Shown in pieces: positions 1 to 8,563 of a DNA stretch of 64,000 nt. This stretch comes from Flavobacterium salmonis (GTDB taxonomy: Bacteria; Bacteroidota; Bacteroidia; Flavobacteriales; Flavobacteriaceae). The translations under genes and the position numbers were made by a program. The stretch's first letter is position 1. The number at the start of each line of letters is the position of its first letter. The stretch is from assembly GCF_903819435.1 (NCBI RefSeq), contig NZ_CAIJDP010000068.1, positions 62,001-126,000 on the forward strand. Direction: 5' to 3'. Under the pieces are notes generated by a model. The model saw only the letters and a program-made list of their open reading frames with translations, did not search any database and was not told the origin of the DNA.

Positions 1-1115
1 AGAACAACAGAAACCCATTTATCGACCATCCGGAATATGTAAACCAAATTTGGGGAGGAACTGCTCCTTCCGGAGACACTCAGGCACCAACTGCCCCGGC
101 GAGTTTGGCTTCGACTTCAAAAACTTCGACTACTATTTCACTTTCGTGGAATGCCTCTACAGATAATGTTGCCGTTACAGGTTATGATGTTTATGCAAAC
201 AGCATTTTAAAAACCACGGTTTCTGGAACAACAGCTACAATTACTGGTTTAACAGCTTCTACAAGTTATTCTATTTATATAAAAGCAAAAGATTCTGCAG
301 GAAATGCTTCTGCATCAAGTAGTACGATTGCCGTTACAACAAACAGCAGCGACACTGGCGGAACAGCAACAGATTTGCTTTTCTCTGAATACATTGAAGG
401 TTCCGGAAATAACAAAGCTTTAGAAATTGCCAACAATACAGGAAGTTCCGTAAGCTTATCTGCTTATACTATCAAAAAACAAACGAATGGTGCAGGTTCC
501 TGGAGTACTGGCTTAGCTTTAAGCGGAACTTTAGCAACCGGAAGCAAATTTGTAATTGTAAACAGTTCTATTTCTTCAAGTTGTTTTTCTGTCAGCTCGG
601 CTAATATTTCAACAACAGCTACTGAATTGACTTTTAATGGAAATGATGCTGTTGGTTTATTCAAAAATGGTACTTTAATTGACATCATCGGAACTTTTAG
701 CGGAGGAACAGCCAATTTTGCTATAGATGTAACTTTGAGAAGAAAATCGACTGTTACTTCACCAAGCACTACTTTTAATTTGAGTTCACAATGGGATTCG
801 TATACAACAGATACCTGTAATAACTTAACCAGTAAAAAAGTATTAATTGCTGAAAATGAAGACGAGGAAATTGTTTCAGATTCAGATAACATTATAATTT
901 ACCCAAACCCTTCTAACGGAAATTTCAACATTGTTTTAGATAATTCTGCTGCTACCTATTCAGTAGAGATTCTTTCTATCACTGGTTTAAAAGTATTTGA
1001 AAAATCCGACTTAACAGATGCTGTAATTTCAATAGATCATCTTTCGAAAGGGACTTATATTATAAAAATTACAAAAGACTCAAAAACAATTAATAAAAAG
1101 ATCATAATCAAATAA
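1..1115 (+). CDS. Secreted endonuclease I family protein, 3' part (FN3, lamin-tail, T9SS tail)
   Basis: The gene enters from the left edge. The reading frame is open from base 3, so the TTG at 105 is not a real start. The first visible residues, NNRNPFIDHPEYV, match the end of the endonuclease I domain of the next gene (NNRNPYIDHPEYV). After it come an FN3 domain (from about base 90 to 345), a lamin-tail domain (about 370-800, with FSEYIEGSGNNKALEI) and a C-terminal T9SS type A sorting tail (YPNPSNGNF... ending KTINKKIIIK). Known for the family: secreted, metal-dependent nucleases that cut DNA or RNA. Inferred: an extracellular nuclease exported through T9SS, paralogue of the gene that follows 131 bases downstream. 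The catalytic part lies outside the window, so activity cannot be judged. Confidence 0.9.
   Translation, partial: NNRNPFIDHPEYVNQIWGGTAPSGDTQAPTAPASLASTSKTSTTISLSWNASTDNVAVTGYDVYANSILKTTVSGTTATITGLTASTSYSIYIKAKDSAGNASASSSTIAVTTNSSDTGGTATDLLFSEYIEGSGNNKALEIANNTGSSVSLSAYTIKKQTNGAGSWSTGLALSGTLATGSKFVIVNSSISSSCFSVSSANISTTATELTFNGNDAVGLFKNGTLIDIIGTFSGGTANFAIDVTLRRKSTVTSPSTTFNLSSQWDSYTTDTCNNLTSKKVLIAENEDEEIVSDSDNIIIYPNPSNGNFNIVLDNSAATYSVEILSITGLKVFEKSDLTDAVISIDHLSKGTYIIKITKDSKTINKKIIIK
1047..1088 (+). repeat. 42-bp exact repeat in T9SS tail coding region, copy 1
   Basis: This stretch is identical over 42 bases to positions 3029-3070 in the next gene, and both encode the same piece of the sorting tail (KGTYIIKITKDSKT). 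The flanking codons of the two genes have diverged, so the identity is local. Confidence 0.85.
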
Positions 1116-1246
1116 TTAGATCTTAATTTCAAAAAAAATATAACAAAAAATATTTTTATTAAAGTTTTCATAACTTATATGTAGATTTGGTAGACTAATT
1201 TTGAATCCTAGTATACATTTTATTACAGTAAACAAACCAATATTTT

Positions 1247-3097
1247 ATGAGGAAATTTTACATTCTGTTCTTTACGCTTTATGCTGTTTTTTGTTCAGCC
1301 CAGGCACCAGCCAATTATTATTCTACAGCTACAGGAACAGGTTACACCCTAAAAACCCAATTGTACAATATCATTAAAGACCACACAGATAACGGTTATT
1401 CAGGCTTATATGTTACTTATCAGACATCTGATATTGATAATTTTTATGAAAATGACGGATCAATACTAGATATGTATTCTGAAAATCCTAACGGAAATGA
1501 TCCTTATATTTACAGTGCAGGTGCCACACAAAGATGCGGATCAGCCGGATATTCAAATGAAGGAGACTGCTACAACAGAGAACACATTATTCCACAATCT
1601 GTATTTGATGAAAAAGCACCGATGGTTTCTGATGCTCATTTTATAACTCCAACTGACGGAAAAGTAAACGGAGTCCGCTCTAATTATCCACATTCGGTTG
1701 TAGGAACACCAACTGAGACAAGTTTAAACGGAAGCAAATTAGGAGCAAGTACAACTGCAGGTTATTCGGGACTCGTTTTTGAACCAATAGATGAATTTAA
1801 AGGTGACATTGCCAGAATGTATTTTTATTTTGCAACACGTTACGAGAATACTGTTGCAGGTTATTCATATCCAATGTTTAATGGTAGTTCGAACAAAGTT
1901 TTTACTCCTGCATTTTTAAGTCAGCTTCTTGCCTGGCACAATCAGGATCCTGTAAGCGCACGTGAAATAGCACGTAATAATGCTATTTATGCAAGACAAA
2001 ATAATCGTAATCCTTATATTGATCACCCCGAATATGTTGCTGCTGTCTGGACTACTGAAGCAGATGACACAACTGTCCCAACCGCTCCTTCAAATTTAAC
2101 AGTAGTTTCAAGTACCTCTAACTCTGTTAATTTAACATGGTCAGCTGCGACAGATAACGTAGCTGTTACTGGATATGCTGTATATGTTAATTCGGTTTTT
2201 AAACAAAATGAAACTGGATTAAGTGCGACAATTACGGGACTTACCCCTTCTACCTCTTATAATTTTTATGTAGTTGCCAGAGATGCTTCTAATAACACAT
2301 CAGTTCCAAGTTCAATTGTGAACGGAGTTACAGCAGCCTCAACCGGAGGAGGAAATACAGGCTCTGAAATTTTCTTTTCAGAATATATAGAAGGCAGCAG
2401 TAATAATAAGGTATTAGAAATCTCAAATTTCACCGGAGCTCAAATAGATTTATCTGTCTATTCAATTAAAAAACAATCAAATGGTGCCGGAGCATGGGGA
2501 TCTGGATTAGCTCTAACAGGAACAATTAATGATGGTGCTTCTTATGTAATTGCTTATAATTTAGCAGCTACAAGCTGTTATAATATAGCTGATGCTAGCC
2601 TATCGAGCAACAGTACTGATCTTCAATACAATGGTAATGACCCGATTGGCTTATTTAAAAATAATGTCCTGATTGACATTATCGGAACTTTTAACGGAGG
2701 AGCTCCAAACTTTGCGATAGATGAAACATTAAGAAGAAAACCTACTGTAACAGGACCAAATACTATTTTTAACAAAAGTGGAGAATGGGATGTTTATTCT
2801 AAAGATACTTGTTCCGGACTTGGAAGTCATTCGGTAACATTATCAAATGAAGAATTTAATGCAGCTGAATTTTCAATTTATCCAAATCCGGTAACACACC
2901 AATTCACAATTAACTTTAAAGAGGATAGTGATGAATCTTTTTCAATAGCTATTTATTCTTTATTAGGTCAAAAGGTTTTTGAAAGACAAAATACTAACAC
3001 TAAAATAGTTGAAGTTCAAAGTTTTTCAAAAGGGACTTATATTATAAAAATTACAAAAGACTCAAAAACACTGGCTAAAAAATTAATAATCAATTAA
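1247..3097 (+). CDS. Secreted endonuclease I with FN3, lamin-tail and T9SS sorting domains
   Basis: The protein has 616 residues. Residues 1-19 are a signal peptide ending FCSAQ. The endonuclease I domain spans about 25-265 and holds NREHIIPQSVF (His113 is the expected general base) and DAHFITPTDGKVNGVRSN near 129-145, which carries conserved Asn/Asp metal-site residues. An FN3 domain follows (about 277-362), then a lamin-tail domain (about 370-505) and a T9SS type A tail (YPNPVTHQF onwards). Known for the family: cleaves nucleic acid outside the cell or in the periplasm, with Mg or Ca. Inferred: released or surface-bound nuclease used for scavenging phosphate and nucleotides. It is a tandem paralogue of the truncated gene upstream, and the tails share a 42-bp identical block. 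A strong terminator follows. Confidence 0.92.
   Translation: MRKFYILFFTLYAVFCSAQAPANYYSTATGTGYTLKTQLYNIIKDHTDNGYSGLYVTYQTSDIDNFYENDGSILDMYSENPNGNDPYIYSAGATQRCGSAGYSNEGDCYNREHIIPQSVFDEKAPMVSDAHFITPTDGKVNGVRSNYPHSVVGTPTETSLNGSKLGASTTAGYSGLVFEPIDEFKGDIARMYFYFATRYENTVAGYSYPMFNGSSNKVFTPAFLSQLLAWHNQDPVSAREIARNNAIYARQNNRNPYIDHPEYVAAVWTTEADDTTVPTAPSNLTVVSSTSNSVNLTWSAATDNVAVTGYAVYVNSVFKQNETGLSATITGLTPSTSYNFYVVARDASNNTSVPSSIVNGVTAASTGGGNTGSEIFFSEYIEGSSNNKVLEISNFTGAQIDLSVYSIKKQSNGAGAWGSGLALTGTINDGASYVIAYNLAATSCYNIADASLSSNSTDLQYNGNDPIGLFKNNVLIDIIGTFNGGAPNFAIDETLRRKPTVTGPNTIFNKSGEWDVYSKDTCSGLGSHSVTLSNEEFNAAEFSIYPNPVTHQFTINFKEDSDESFSIAIYSLLGQKVFERQNTNTKIVEVQSFSKGTYIIKITKDSKTLAKKLIIN
3029..3070 (+). repeat. 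42-bp exact repeat in T9SS tail coding region, copy 2
   Basis: Identical to positions 1047-1088. The two copies sit about 2 kb apart as direct repeats, which makes them a possible substrate for recombination between the two nuclease genes. Confidence 0.85.
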
Positions 3098-3120
3098 TAA
3101 AAATCACGTGATACAGAATT

Positions 3121-3151
3121 AAAAAGCGACAAAATTGTCGCTTTTTTTTTT
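3121..3151 (+). terminator. Intrinsic terminator after the nuclease genes
   Basis: A perfect hairpin (AGCGACAA paired with TTGTCGCT, A-rich 5' side) is followed by a run of T. It separates the nuclease pair from purL. Confidence 0.9.
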
Positions 3152-3164
3152 GAGTTGAATTGAC

Positions 3165-3172
3165 TAAATTTG
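3165..3172 (+). promoter_or_regulatory. Promoter -7 box (TAnnTTTG) for purL
   Basis: TAAATTTG fits the Bacteroidota -7 consensus TAnnTTTG and lies 26 bases before the purL ATG. No TTG was found at the usual 17-23 base spacing for a -33 box, so only the downstream element is supported. Confidence 0.5.
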
Positions 3173-3197
3173 CACCTCAAAACAACAAACTACACAA

Positions 3198-6100
3198 ATG
3201 ATCCATTTCTTTGAAAACCAAAGCAAAACTGTTTTTGTCGTACAAACGCAAAACGAAATTTCAGCTCAAGACATTTCAAAATTAAACTGGCTTTTTGCCG
3301 ACGCAAATAAGATAGAAAAATCTGCATTGACAGGATTTTTTGTTGGTCCGCGTGCTACAATGATCACTCCCTGGAGTACAAATGCTGTAGAAATCACTCA
3401 AAATATGGGTGTTCCGGGCATTATCAGAATTGAAGAATTTCATCCTGCAACGGAAAATTTTACTGATTTTGACCCAATGCTTTTTCAAAAATTCAATGAA
3501 TTAGATCAGGAAATCTTCACTATCAACATTCAGCCGGAACCAATTCTGGAAATTGATGATATTGCTACTTACAATAAAGTAGAAGGTTTAGCTTTAAGCG
3601 AAGAAGAAGTAGAATATTTAAATAATCTTTCAACTAAACTAGAAAGAAAGTTAACTGACTCTGAGATTTTTGCTTTCTCACAGGCGAATTCAGAACACTG
3701 CCGTCACAAAATTTTCAACGGAACTTTTGTTATTGACGGTGAAGAAAAAGAGACTTCTCTTTTCAAATTAATCAAAAAAACATCTCAGGAAAATCCTAAC
3801 GATATTGTGTCTGCTTACAAAGATAACGTTGCTTTTGTAAAAGGACCAAAAGTGCAGCAATTTGCACCAAAATCTGCTGATAAACCAGATTTTTATGAAG
3901 TAAAAGAATTTGATTCGGTTATCTCTTTAAAAGCCGAAACGCACAATTTCCCAACAACTGTAGAACCGTTTAATGGAGCTGCAACTGGATCTGGAGGAGA
4001 AATTCGTGACCGTTTAGCTGGTGGACAAGGTTCATTGCCATTAGCTGGAACTGCTGTTTATATGACTTCATATTCTCGTTTGAATGATGACAGAAAATGG
4101 GAAAATGCAGTTGAAGAAAGAAAATGGTTGTACCAAACACCAATGGATATTTTAATCAAAGCTTCAAACGGAGCTTCTGATTTCGGAAATAAATTTGGTC
4201 AGCCGTTAATTACAGGTTCGGTTTTAACTTTCGAACATTCAGAAAATGACCGTAAAATTGGTTACGATAAAGTAATCATGCAGGCGGGAGGAATTGGTTA
4301 CGGAAAACTGGATCAATCAATTAAAAAGAAACCACAAGAGGGCGATAAAATCGTAATCTTAGGTGGAGAAAATTATAGAATCGGAATGGGTGGTGCTGCG
4401 GTTTCTTCTGCAGATACAGGAGCTTTTGGTTCAGGAATCGAATTAAATGCGATTCAGCGTTCAAACCCTGAAATGCAAAAACGTGCTGCAAATGCAATCC
4501 GCGGATTAGTAGAAAGCGACAATAATCCAATTGTTTCAATTCACGATCACGGTGCTGGTGGACACTTAAATTGTCTTTCTGAATTGGTGGAAGAAACGGG
4601 TGGTTTGATCGATTTGGATAAATTACCGGTTGGAGACCCTACTCTTTCTGCAAAAGAAATTATCGGTAACGAATCTCAGGAAAGAATGGGATTGGTTATT
4701 GGTCAAAAAGATATTGATACATTACAAAGAATTGCCGACAGAGAGCGTTCACCAATGTATCAGGTTGGAGATGTAACGGGAGATCACCGTTTTACTTTTC
4801 AGTCAAAATCAAATGGTTCAAAACCGATGGATTATGCTTTGGAAGATTTCTTTGGAAGTTCTCCAAAAACGGTTATGACAGATAAAACTATCGATAGAAA
4901 ATATGCTGATGTTGCTTATTTAGCAAATGACTTCGAAAGTTATTTAAAAGACGTTTTACGTTTAGAAGCGGTTGCTTCAAAAGACTGGTTGACTAACAAA
5001 GTGGACCGTTGTGTTGGTGGAAAAGTAGCGAAGCAACAAAATGCAGGTCCTCTACAATTGCCTTTGAATAATGTTGGTGTTATGGCACTGGATTATTTAG
5101 GTAAGGAAGGAATTGCCACTTCTATTGGGCACGCTCCTATTGCTGCTTTGATTGATCCGGTTGCAGGATCTAGAAACGCAATTGCAGAATCTTTATCAAA
5201 TATTATCTGGGCGCCAATTAAAGAGGGTTTAAAAGGAATTTCATTATCTGCCAACTGGATGTGGGCTTGTAAAAACGAAGGTGAAGACGCACGTTTGTAT
5301 GCTGCTGTTGAAGGTTGTTCAGACTTTGCAATTGAATTGGGAATCAATATTCCGACAGGAAAAGATTCACTTTCGATGAAACAAAAATATCCAAACGACG
5401 AAGTAATCGCACCGGGAACGGTTATTATTTCGGCTGGAGGAAACTGTACCGATATTAGAAAAGTGGTGGAACCGGTTTTACAGAAAAACGGAGATTCAAT
5501 TTATTATATCAATTTGTCTCAGGATGATTTCAAATTGGGAGGCTCTTCTTTTGCACAAATTAGAAACACAATCGGAAATGAAACGTCTACCATTAAAGAC
5601 GCTTCTTTCTTCAAAAATGCTTTTAATACCATTCAGGAATTAATCGGCGAAAGCCAAATTTTAGCAGGACACGATATCGGAAGCGGTGGTTTAATCACTA
5701 CTTTATTAGAATTGTGTTTTGCTGATGTGAATCTTGGAGCTAAAATTGATTTCAGCGCTTTCGCGGAAAAAGACTTATTGAAAATCCTTTTCGCAGAAAA
5801 CATCGGAGTTGTTTTCCAGGCAAAATCAGATGCAGCTGTTGAAGCTAAATTAAAAGCAAACAATATAGAATTCTTCAAAATTGGTTCAGTTCAAGAAACT
5901 GCAGTTTTGGAATTTGGAATTTATAAATTGGATATTCCAACCTACAGAGATGTTTGGTTTGAAACTTCTTATTTATTAGATCAAAAACAATCTAAAAACG
6001 GAACTGCAAAAGCACGTTTTGAAAACTATAAAAATCAGGCTTTAAATTATACTTTCCCTGCACATTTTACTGGAAAAGCGCCTGTAATTGACGCTTCTAA

Positions 6101-6851
6101 ACCAAGACCAAAAGCTGCTATTATCCGTGAAAAAGGAAGTAATTCTGAGCGTGAAATGGCAAATGCAATGTACTTGGCAGGTTTCGACGTAAAAGACGTT
6201 CACATGACGGATTTAATTTCGGGCCGTGAAACATTGGAAGATATTCAGTTTATCGGAGCAGTTGGAGGTTTCTCTAACTCTGATGTTCTAGGTTCTGCTA
6301 AAGGCTGGGCCGGAGCATTTTTATACAACGAAAAAGCAAAAACAGCTTTAGATAATTTCTTCAAAAGAGAAGATACTTTATCTGTTGGAATTTGTAACGG
6401 TTGCCAGTTGTTTATGGAATTAGAAGTGATCAATCCGGAGCATGAAGTTCACGGAAAAATGCACCATAACGAAAGTAACAAACACGAAAGTATCTTTACT
6501 TCTGTAAAAGTTCAGGAAAATAATTCGGTTATGTTATCGACATTGGCCGGAAGCACTTTAGGAGTTTGGGTTTCTCACGGAGAAGGTAAATTTAAATTAC
6601 CTCTTGCCGAAGAAAACTACAACATTGTTTCTAAATATGCTTATGAAGGTTATCCGGCAAACCCGAACGGTTCTGATTACAACACCGCAATGCTATGTGA
6701 CAAAACCGGAAGACATTTGGTGATGATGCCTCATATTGAGCGTTCGACTTTCCAATGGAACTGGGCGCATTATCCAAAAGACAGAAATGATGAGGTTTCA
6801 CCTTGGCATGAAGCCTTTGTGAATGCAAGAAAATGGATTCAGAAAAACTAA
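3198..6851 (+). CDS. purL: Phosphoribosylformylglycinamidine synthase (long single-chain type)
   Basis: The enzyme converts FGAR, glutamine and ATP to FGAM in purine synthesis, in the cytoplasm. The 1217-residue protein has the large single-chain layout: N-terminal and linker regions (ANSEHCRHKIFNG near 165), a FGAM synthase core with HNFPTTVEPFNGAATGSGG, a second AIRS-like half, and a C-terminal glutaminase domain. In the glutaminase the nucleophile Cys1066 lies in GICNGC, and His1179 and Glu1181 lie in MPHIER. All catalytic residues seen are intact. The ATG at 3198 is preceded by a promoter box and the gene is flanked by terminators on both sides, so it is probably monocistronic. No purine genes are adjacent. 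Confidence 0.97.
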   Translation: MIHFFENQSKTVFVVQTQNEISAQDISKLNWLFADANKIEKSALTGFFVGPRATMITPWSTNAVEITQNMGVPGIIRIEEFHPATENFTDFDPMLFQKFNELDQEIFTINIQPEPILEIDDIATYNKVEGLALSEEEVEYLNNLSTKLERKLTDSEIFAFSQANSEHCRHKIFNGTFVIDGEEKETSLFKLIKKTSQENPNDIVSAYKDNVAFVKGPKVQQFAPKSADKPDFYEVKEFDSVISLKAETHNFPTTVEPFNGAATGSGGEIRDRLAGGQGSLPLAGTAVYMTSYSRLNDDRKWENAVEERKWLYQTPMDILIKASNGASDFGNKFGQPLITGSVLTFEHSENDRKIGYDKVIMQAGGIGYGKLDQSIKKKPQEGDKIVILGGENYRIGMGGAAVSSADTGAFGSGIELNAIQRSNPEMQKRAANAIRGLVESDNNPIVSIHDHGAGGHLNCLSELVEETGGLIDLDKLPVGDPTLSAKEIIGNESQERMGLVIGQKDIDTLQRIADRERSPMYQVGDVTGDHRFTFQSKSNGSKPMDYALEDFFGSSPKTVMTDKTIDRKYADVAYLANDFESYLKDVLRLEAVASKDWLTNKVDRCVGGKVAKQQNAGPLQLPLNNVGVMALDYLGKEGIATSIGHAPIAALIDPVAGSRNAIAESLSNIIWAPIKEGLKGISLSANWMWACKNEGEDARLYAAVEGCSDFAIELGINIPTGKDSLSMKQKYPNDEVIAPGTVIISAGGNCTDIRKVVEPVLQKNGDSIYYINLSQDDFKLGGSSFAQIRNTIGNETSTIKDASFFKNAFNTIQELIGESQILAGHDIGSGGLITTLLELCFADVNLGAKIDFSAFAEKDLLKILFAENIGVVFQAKSDAAVEAKLKANNIEFFKIGSVQETAVLEFGIYKLDIPTYRDVWFETSYLLDQKQSKNGTAKARFENYKNQALNYTFPAHFTGKAPVIDASKPRPKAAIIREKGSNSEREMANAMYLAGFDVKDVHMTDLISGRETLEDIQFIGAVGGFSNSDVLGSAKGWAGAFLYNEKAKTALDNFFKREDTLSVGICNGCQLFMELEVINPEHEVHGKMHHNESNKHESIFTSVKVQENNSVMLSTLAGSTLGVWVSHGEGKFKLPLAEENYNIVSKYAYEGYPANPNGSDYNTAMLCDKTGRHLVMMPHIERSTFQWNWAHYPKDRNDEVSPWHEAFVNARKWIQKN

Positions 6852-6875
6852 ATTTAGTTTTCATTATATAGACAG

Positions 6876-6912
6876 CCTCAGCAATATGTATTGCTGAGGT
6901 TTTTTTTTTTTT
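6876..6912 (+). terminator. Intrinsic terminator of purL
   Basis: A 10-bp perfect stem (CCTCAGCAAT with ATTGCTGAGG, loop ATGT) runs into 13 T residues. Confidence 0.95.
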
Positions 6913-7067
6913 AAAAGAACTATTTTATTTTTGCTTATATATTTTCAAATATTTTTTTTGGGTTAATTAAAAATAAACCGTTATTTTCTTTCAAAAATTA
7001 AAGTATATTAGCTAAATAAATGCCCCCCCTCTTTAAAATAAGTTCCAAAACGTAAAACCTAAGTAAA

Positions 7068-7499
7068 ATGAAAACGCTCAAAACATTCCTTTTTATCTTA
7101 TTTTTTGTTACTATAAAATCACATTCACAAGTTCAGGTTGATAAAATCGTATATAAATCAAAAGAACATTATATTACCAATACTCTTCCTTATCATATTA
7201 CCGGTACATTCCTGCCTGCAGACAAAAAAGAGCCAAGCACGGTTTTAAATGAAGACGGAACCGGAGTGATACAATATGACGATCTGACCAAGAAAAAAAT
7301 AAATTGGGGCATAGAATGCAATTGGGAAGGTACTGCCATACTGAAGGAAGGATACAACAGCGCTTCGTATACATTTTGGTACAGAACGGAAGACAGCGAC
7401 GAATGGATGTATAGCCAGTTTTCTATTCATTTTGCTAAGAAAAAAATGTTTTTGATGGGCGAAAGAATAAAAATTTACGAGGATTACAACGTGCAATAA
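7068..7499 (+). CDS. Small secreted protein of unknown function (paralogue of the gene at 57124)
   Basis: The protein has 143 residues with a signal peptide (cleavage expected after SHSQ, about residue 21). I recognise no family. The mature part holds NEDGTGVIQ, NWGIEC, YNSASYTFWY and AKKKMFLMGERIK. These match blocks in the 149-residue protein encoded at 57124 (NADGTGIFQ, VWGIKC, FDSSSYTFWY, GKKKMYLMGDRVK), so the two are clear paralogues 50 kb apart. The pattern of short beta strands suggests a compact all-beta periplasmic domain, by inference only. A run of seven C residues (7023-7029) lies in the leader. No partner gene is adjacent. Confidence 0.8.
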   Translation: MKTLKTFLFILFFVTIKSHSQVQVDKIVYKSKEHYITNTLPYHITGTFLPADKKEPSTVLNEDGTGVIQYDDLTKKKINWGIECNWEGTAILKEGYNSASYTFWYRTEDSDEWMYSQFSIHFAKKKMFLMGERIKIYEDYNVQ

Positions 7500-7849
7500 A
7501 GGCTTTGACCACTTAAAATCAGCTTATAAGATTTTTTATTTTTTCAATTGTTAGTAATCCCTAATTTAAGTAGTTAGTAACAGATGAGCTCTAGCGAGTT
7601 TGTCTACTTACAACTGTTGATCTTTCTTTGCCGGCACGGAAAAAATTTCCGCACTATCGTTGTGCATATCTGGGCGATCTGGGTTTCTGCCTCATACGCT
7701 GCTCAAAAATTAGTTTCAAAGTATATCTTATTCTTTTTCATAATGGGAAGATTTTAAATTCACTAGCGAAATTCCACTCTTTCAAAAGGATAAACTATTC
7801 CAGATTTGGATATACTATCTGACAAAGGGATATTTTACGGATATTTTTT
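7500..7849. other. Intergenic region with degenerate repeat copy A, no credible gene
   Basis: About 420 bases separate the secreted-protein gene from the XRE-type regulator. A 64-codon frame at 7628-7822 has no signal, no homology I can recognise, and covers the repeat, so I do not call it. The region holds repeat copy A (7604-7690) and a promoter box at its right end. Confidence 0.6.
7604..7690 (+). repeat. Degenerate direct repeat, copy A
   Basis: Contains CTACTTACAAC (7604-7614), the exact 20-mer GGCACGGAAAAAATTTCCGC (7633-7652), then ATCGTTGT and ATATCTG. The same landmarks occur in the same order and orientation at 8388-8555. The 20-mer can fold as CGGAAA/TTTCCG with a 3-base loop. The two copies frame the XRE-type gene. 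Confidence 0.7.
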
Positions 7850-7857
7850 TATCTTTG
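7850..7857 (+). promoter_or_regulatory. Promoter -7 box upstream of the XRE-type gene
   Basis: TATCTTTG fits TAnnTTTG and lies 62 bases before the ATG at 7920. No clear -33 TTG was found. Confidence 0.4.
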
Positions 7858-7919
7858 AAATTCAGACTTTTTAATGCAGACGGCTTTATCTTTGAGCCTT
7901 CAGAAAACTAACACTCATT

Positions 7920-8327
7920 ATGGAACAGAAAATTCATCAGGGAAGAAACGTTAAACGCTTCAGAGAAATGCTTAATATAAAGCAGGAGGCATTGGCTTAT
8001 GATCTGGGAGAAGACTGGAATCAGAAAAAAATTTCTATGCTGGAGCAGAAAGATGTTATTGAAGACAAACTGCTTAAACAGATCTCTGCTGTATTGAAAA
8101 TTCCTGTTGAAGCTTTTCAGAATTTTGATGAGGAACAGGCAGTAAATATTATTTCGAATACTTTTGATAATGGAGCTTTCTTAAATACAGGTCATAGTGC
8201 GTCATTTAATGTTAATCCTATCGACAAATTGGTTCAACTACACGAAGAAAAAATAGCTTTATATGAGCGTATGCTGAAAGAGAAGGATGAAATGATGGCG
8301 AGGCTTGAAAAGCTAATCAGTAAATAA
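7920..8327 (+). CDS. XRE-type helix-turn-helix protein with C-terminal coiled coil
   Basis: The protein has 135 residues. The N-terminal 70 form a Cro/C1-like helix-turn-helix (NVKRFREMLNIKQEALAYDL, then WNQKKISMLEQ as the recognition part), with a following IPVEAFQNF segment usual in this fold. Residues about 105-135 (PIDKLVQLHEEKIALYERML...) are charged heptads that should form a coiled coil, probably for dimerisation. Inferred role: DNA-binding regulator; the target is unknown. The gene stands alone between two copies of a degenerate repeat and next to the RHS toxin locus, which it faces tail to tail. Confidence 0.8.
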   Translation: MEQKIHQGRNVKRFREMLNIKQEALAYDLGEDWNQKKISMLEQKDVIEDKLLKQISAVLKIPVEAFQNFDEEQAVNIISNTFDNGAFLNTGHSASFNVNPIDKLVQLHEEKIALYERMLKEKDEMMARLEKLISK

Positions 8328-8387
8328 CCCCTTGTTTTTCCAAGTATTCTTTACTAACGTTGTTCATGTTTGTCAAGTGCTTGGTGC

Positions 8388-8555
8388 CTACTTACAACAG
8401 TTAACCATTTTATAAAGTATACAAAAATAAGTTTGATATAAAAGTAAAACCTCGCTATTTGCGAGGTTTTACTTTTATATACTTTATAGAGACTCTTTGC
8501 GGGGGCACGGAAAAAATTTCCGCGATCGTTGTCTACATATCTGCGCAATCAGGGT
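8388..8555 (+). repeat. Degenerate direct repeat, copy B (with hairpin insertion)
   Basis: Carries CTACTTACAAC (8388-8398), the same 20-mer as copy A at 8504-8523, then ATCGTTGT and ATATCTG. Between the first and second landmarks it holds about 85 extra bases relative to copy A, and these contain the long hairpin at 8436-8480. The frame at 8354-8548 on the minus strand lies entirely in this repeat and is not called. Confidence 0.65.
8436..8480. terminator. Long perfect hairpin, probable bidirectional terminator
   Basis: Positions 8436-8455 and 8461-8480 are a perfect 20-bp inverted repeat with a 5-base loop (TATTT). Shorter outer arms (8411-8420 with 8479-8488) could extend the structure. 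It lies between the 3' ends of the converging XRE-type gene and the RHS-locus immunity candidate, which suits a terminator for both. No long T run follows on either side. Confidence 0.65.
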
Positions 8556-8563
8556 AGAGCCTA

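Noticed and set aside
7628..7822. 64-codon plus-strand frame before the XRE-type gene
   Set aside because: It covers repeat copy A, has no recognisable domain or signal, and the start is a non-ATG codon in the repeat.
8354..8548. 64-codon minus-strand frame
   Set aside because: It lies entirely in repeat copy B and the terminator hairpin.
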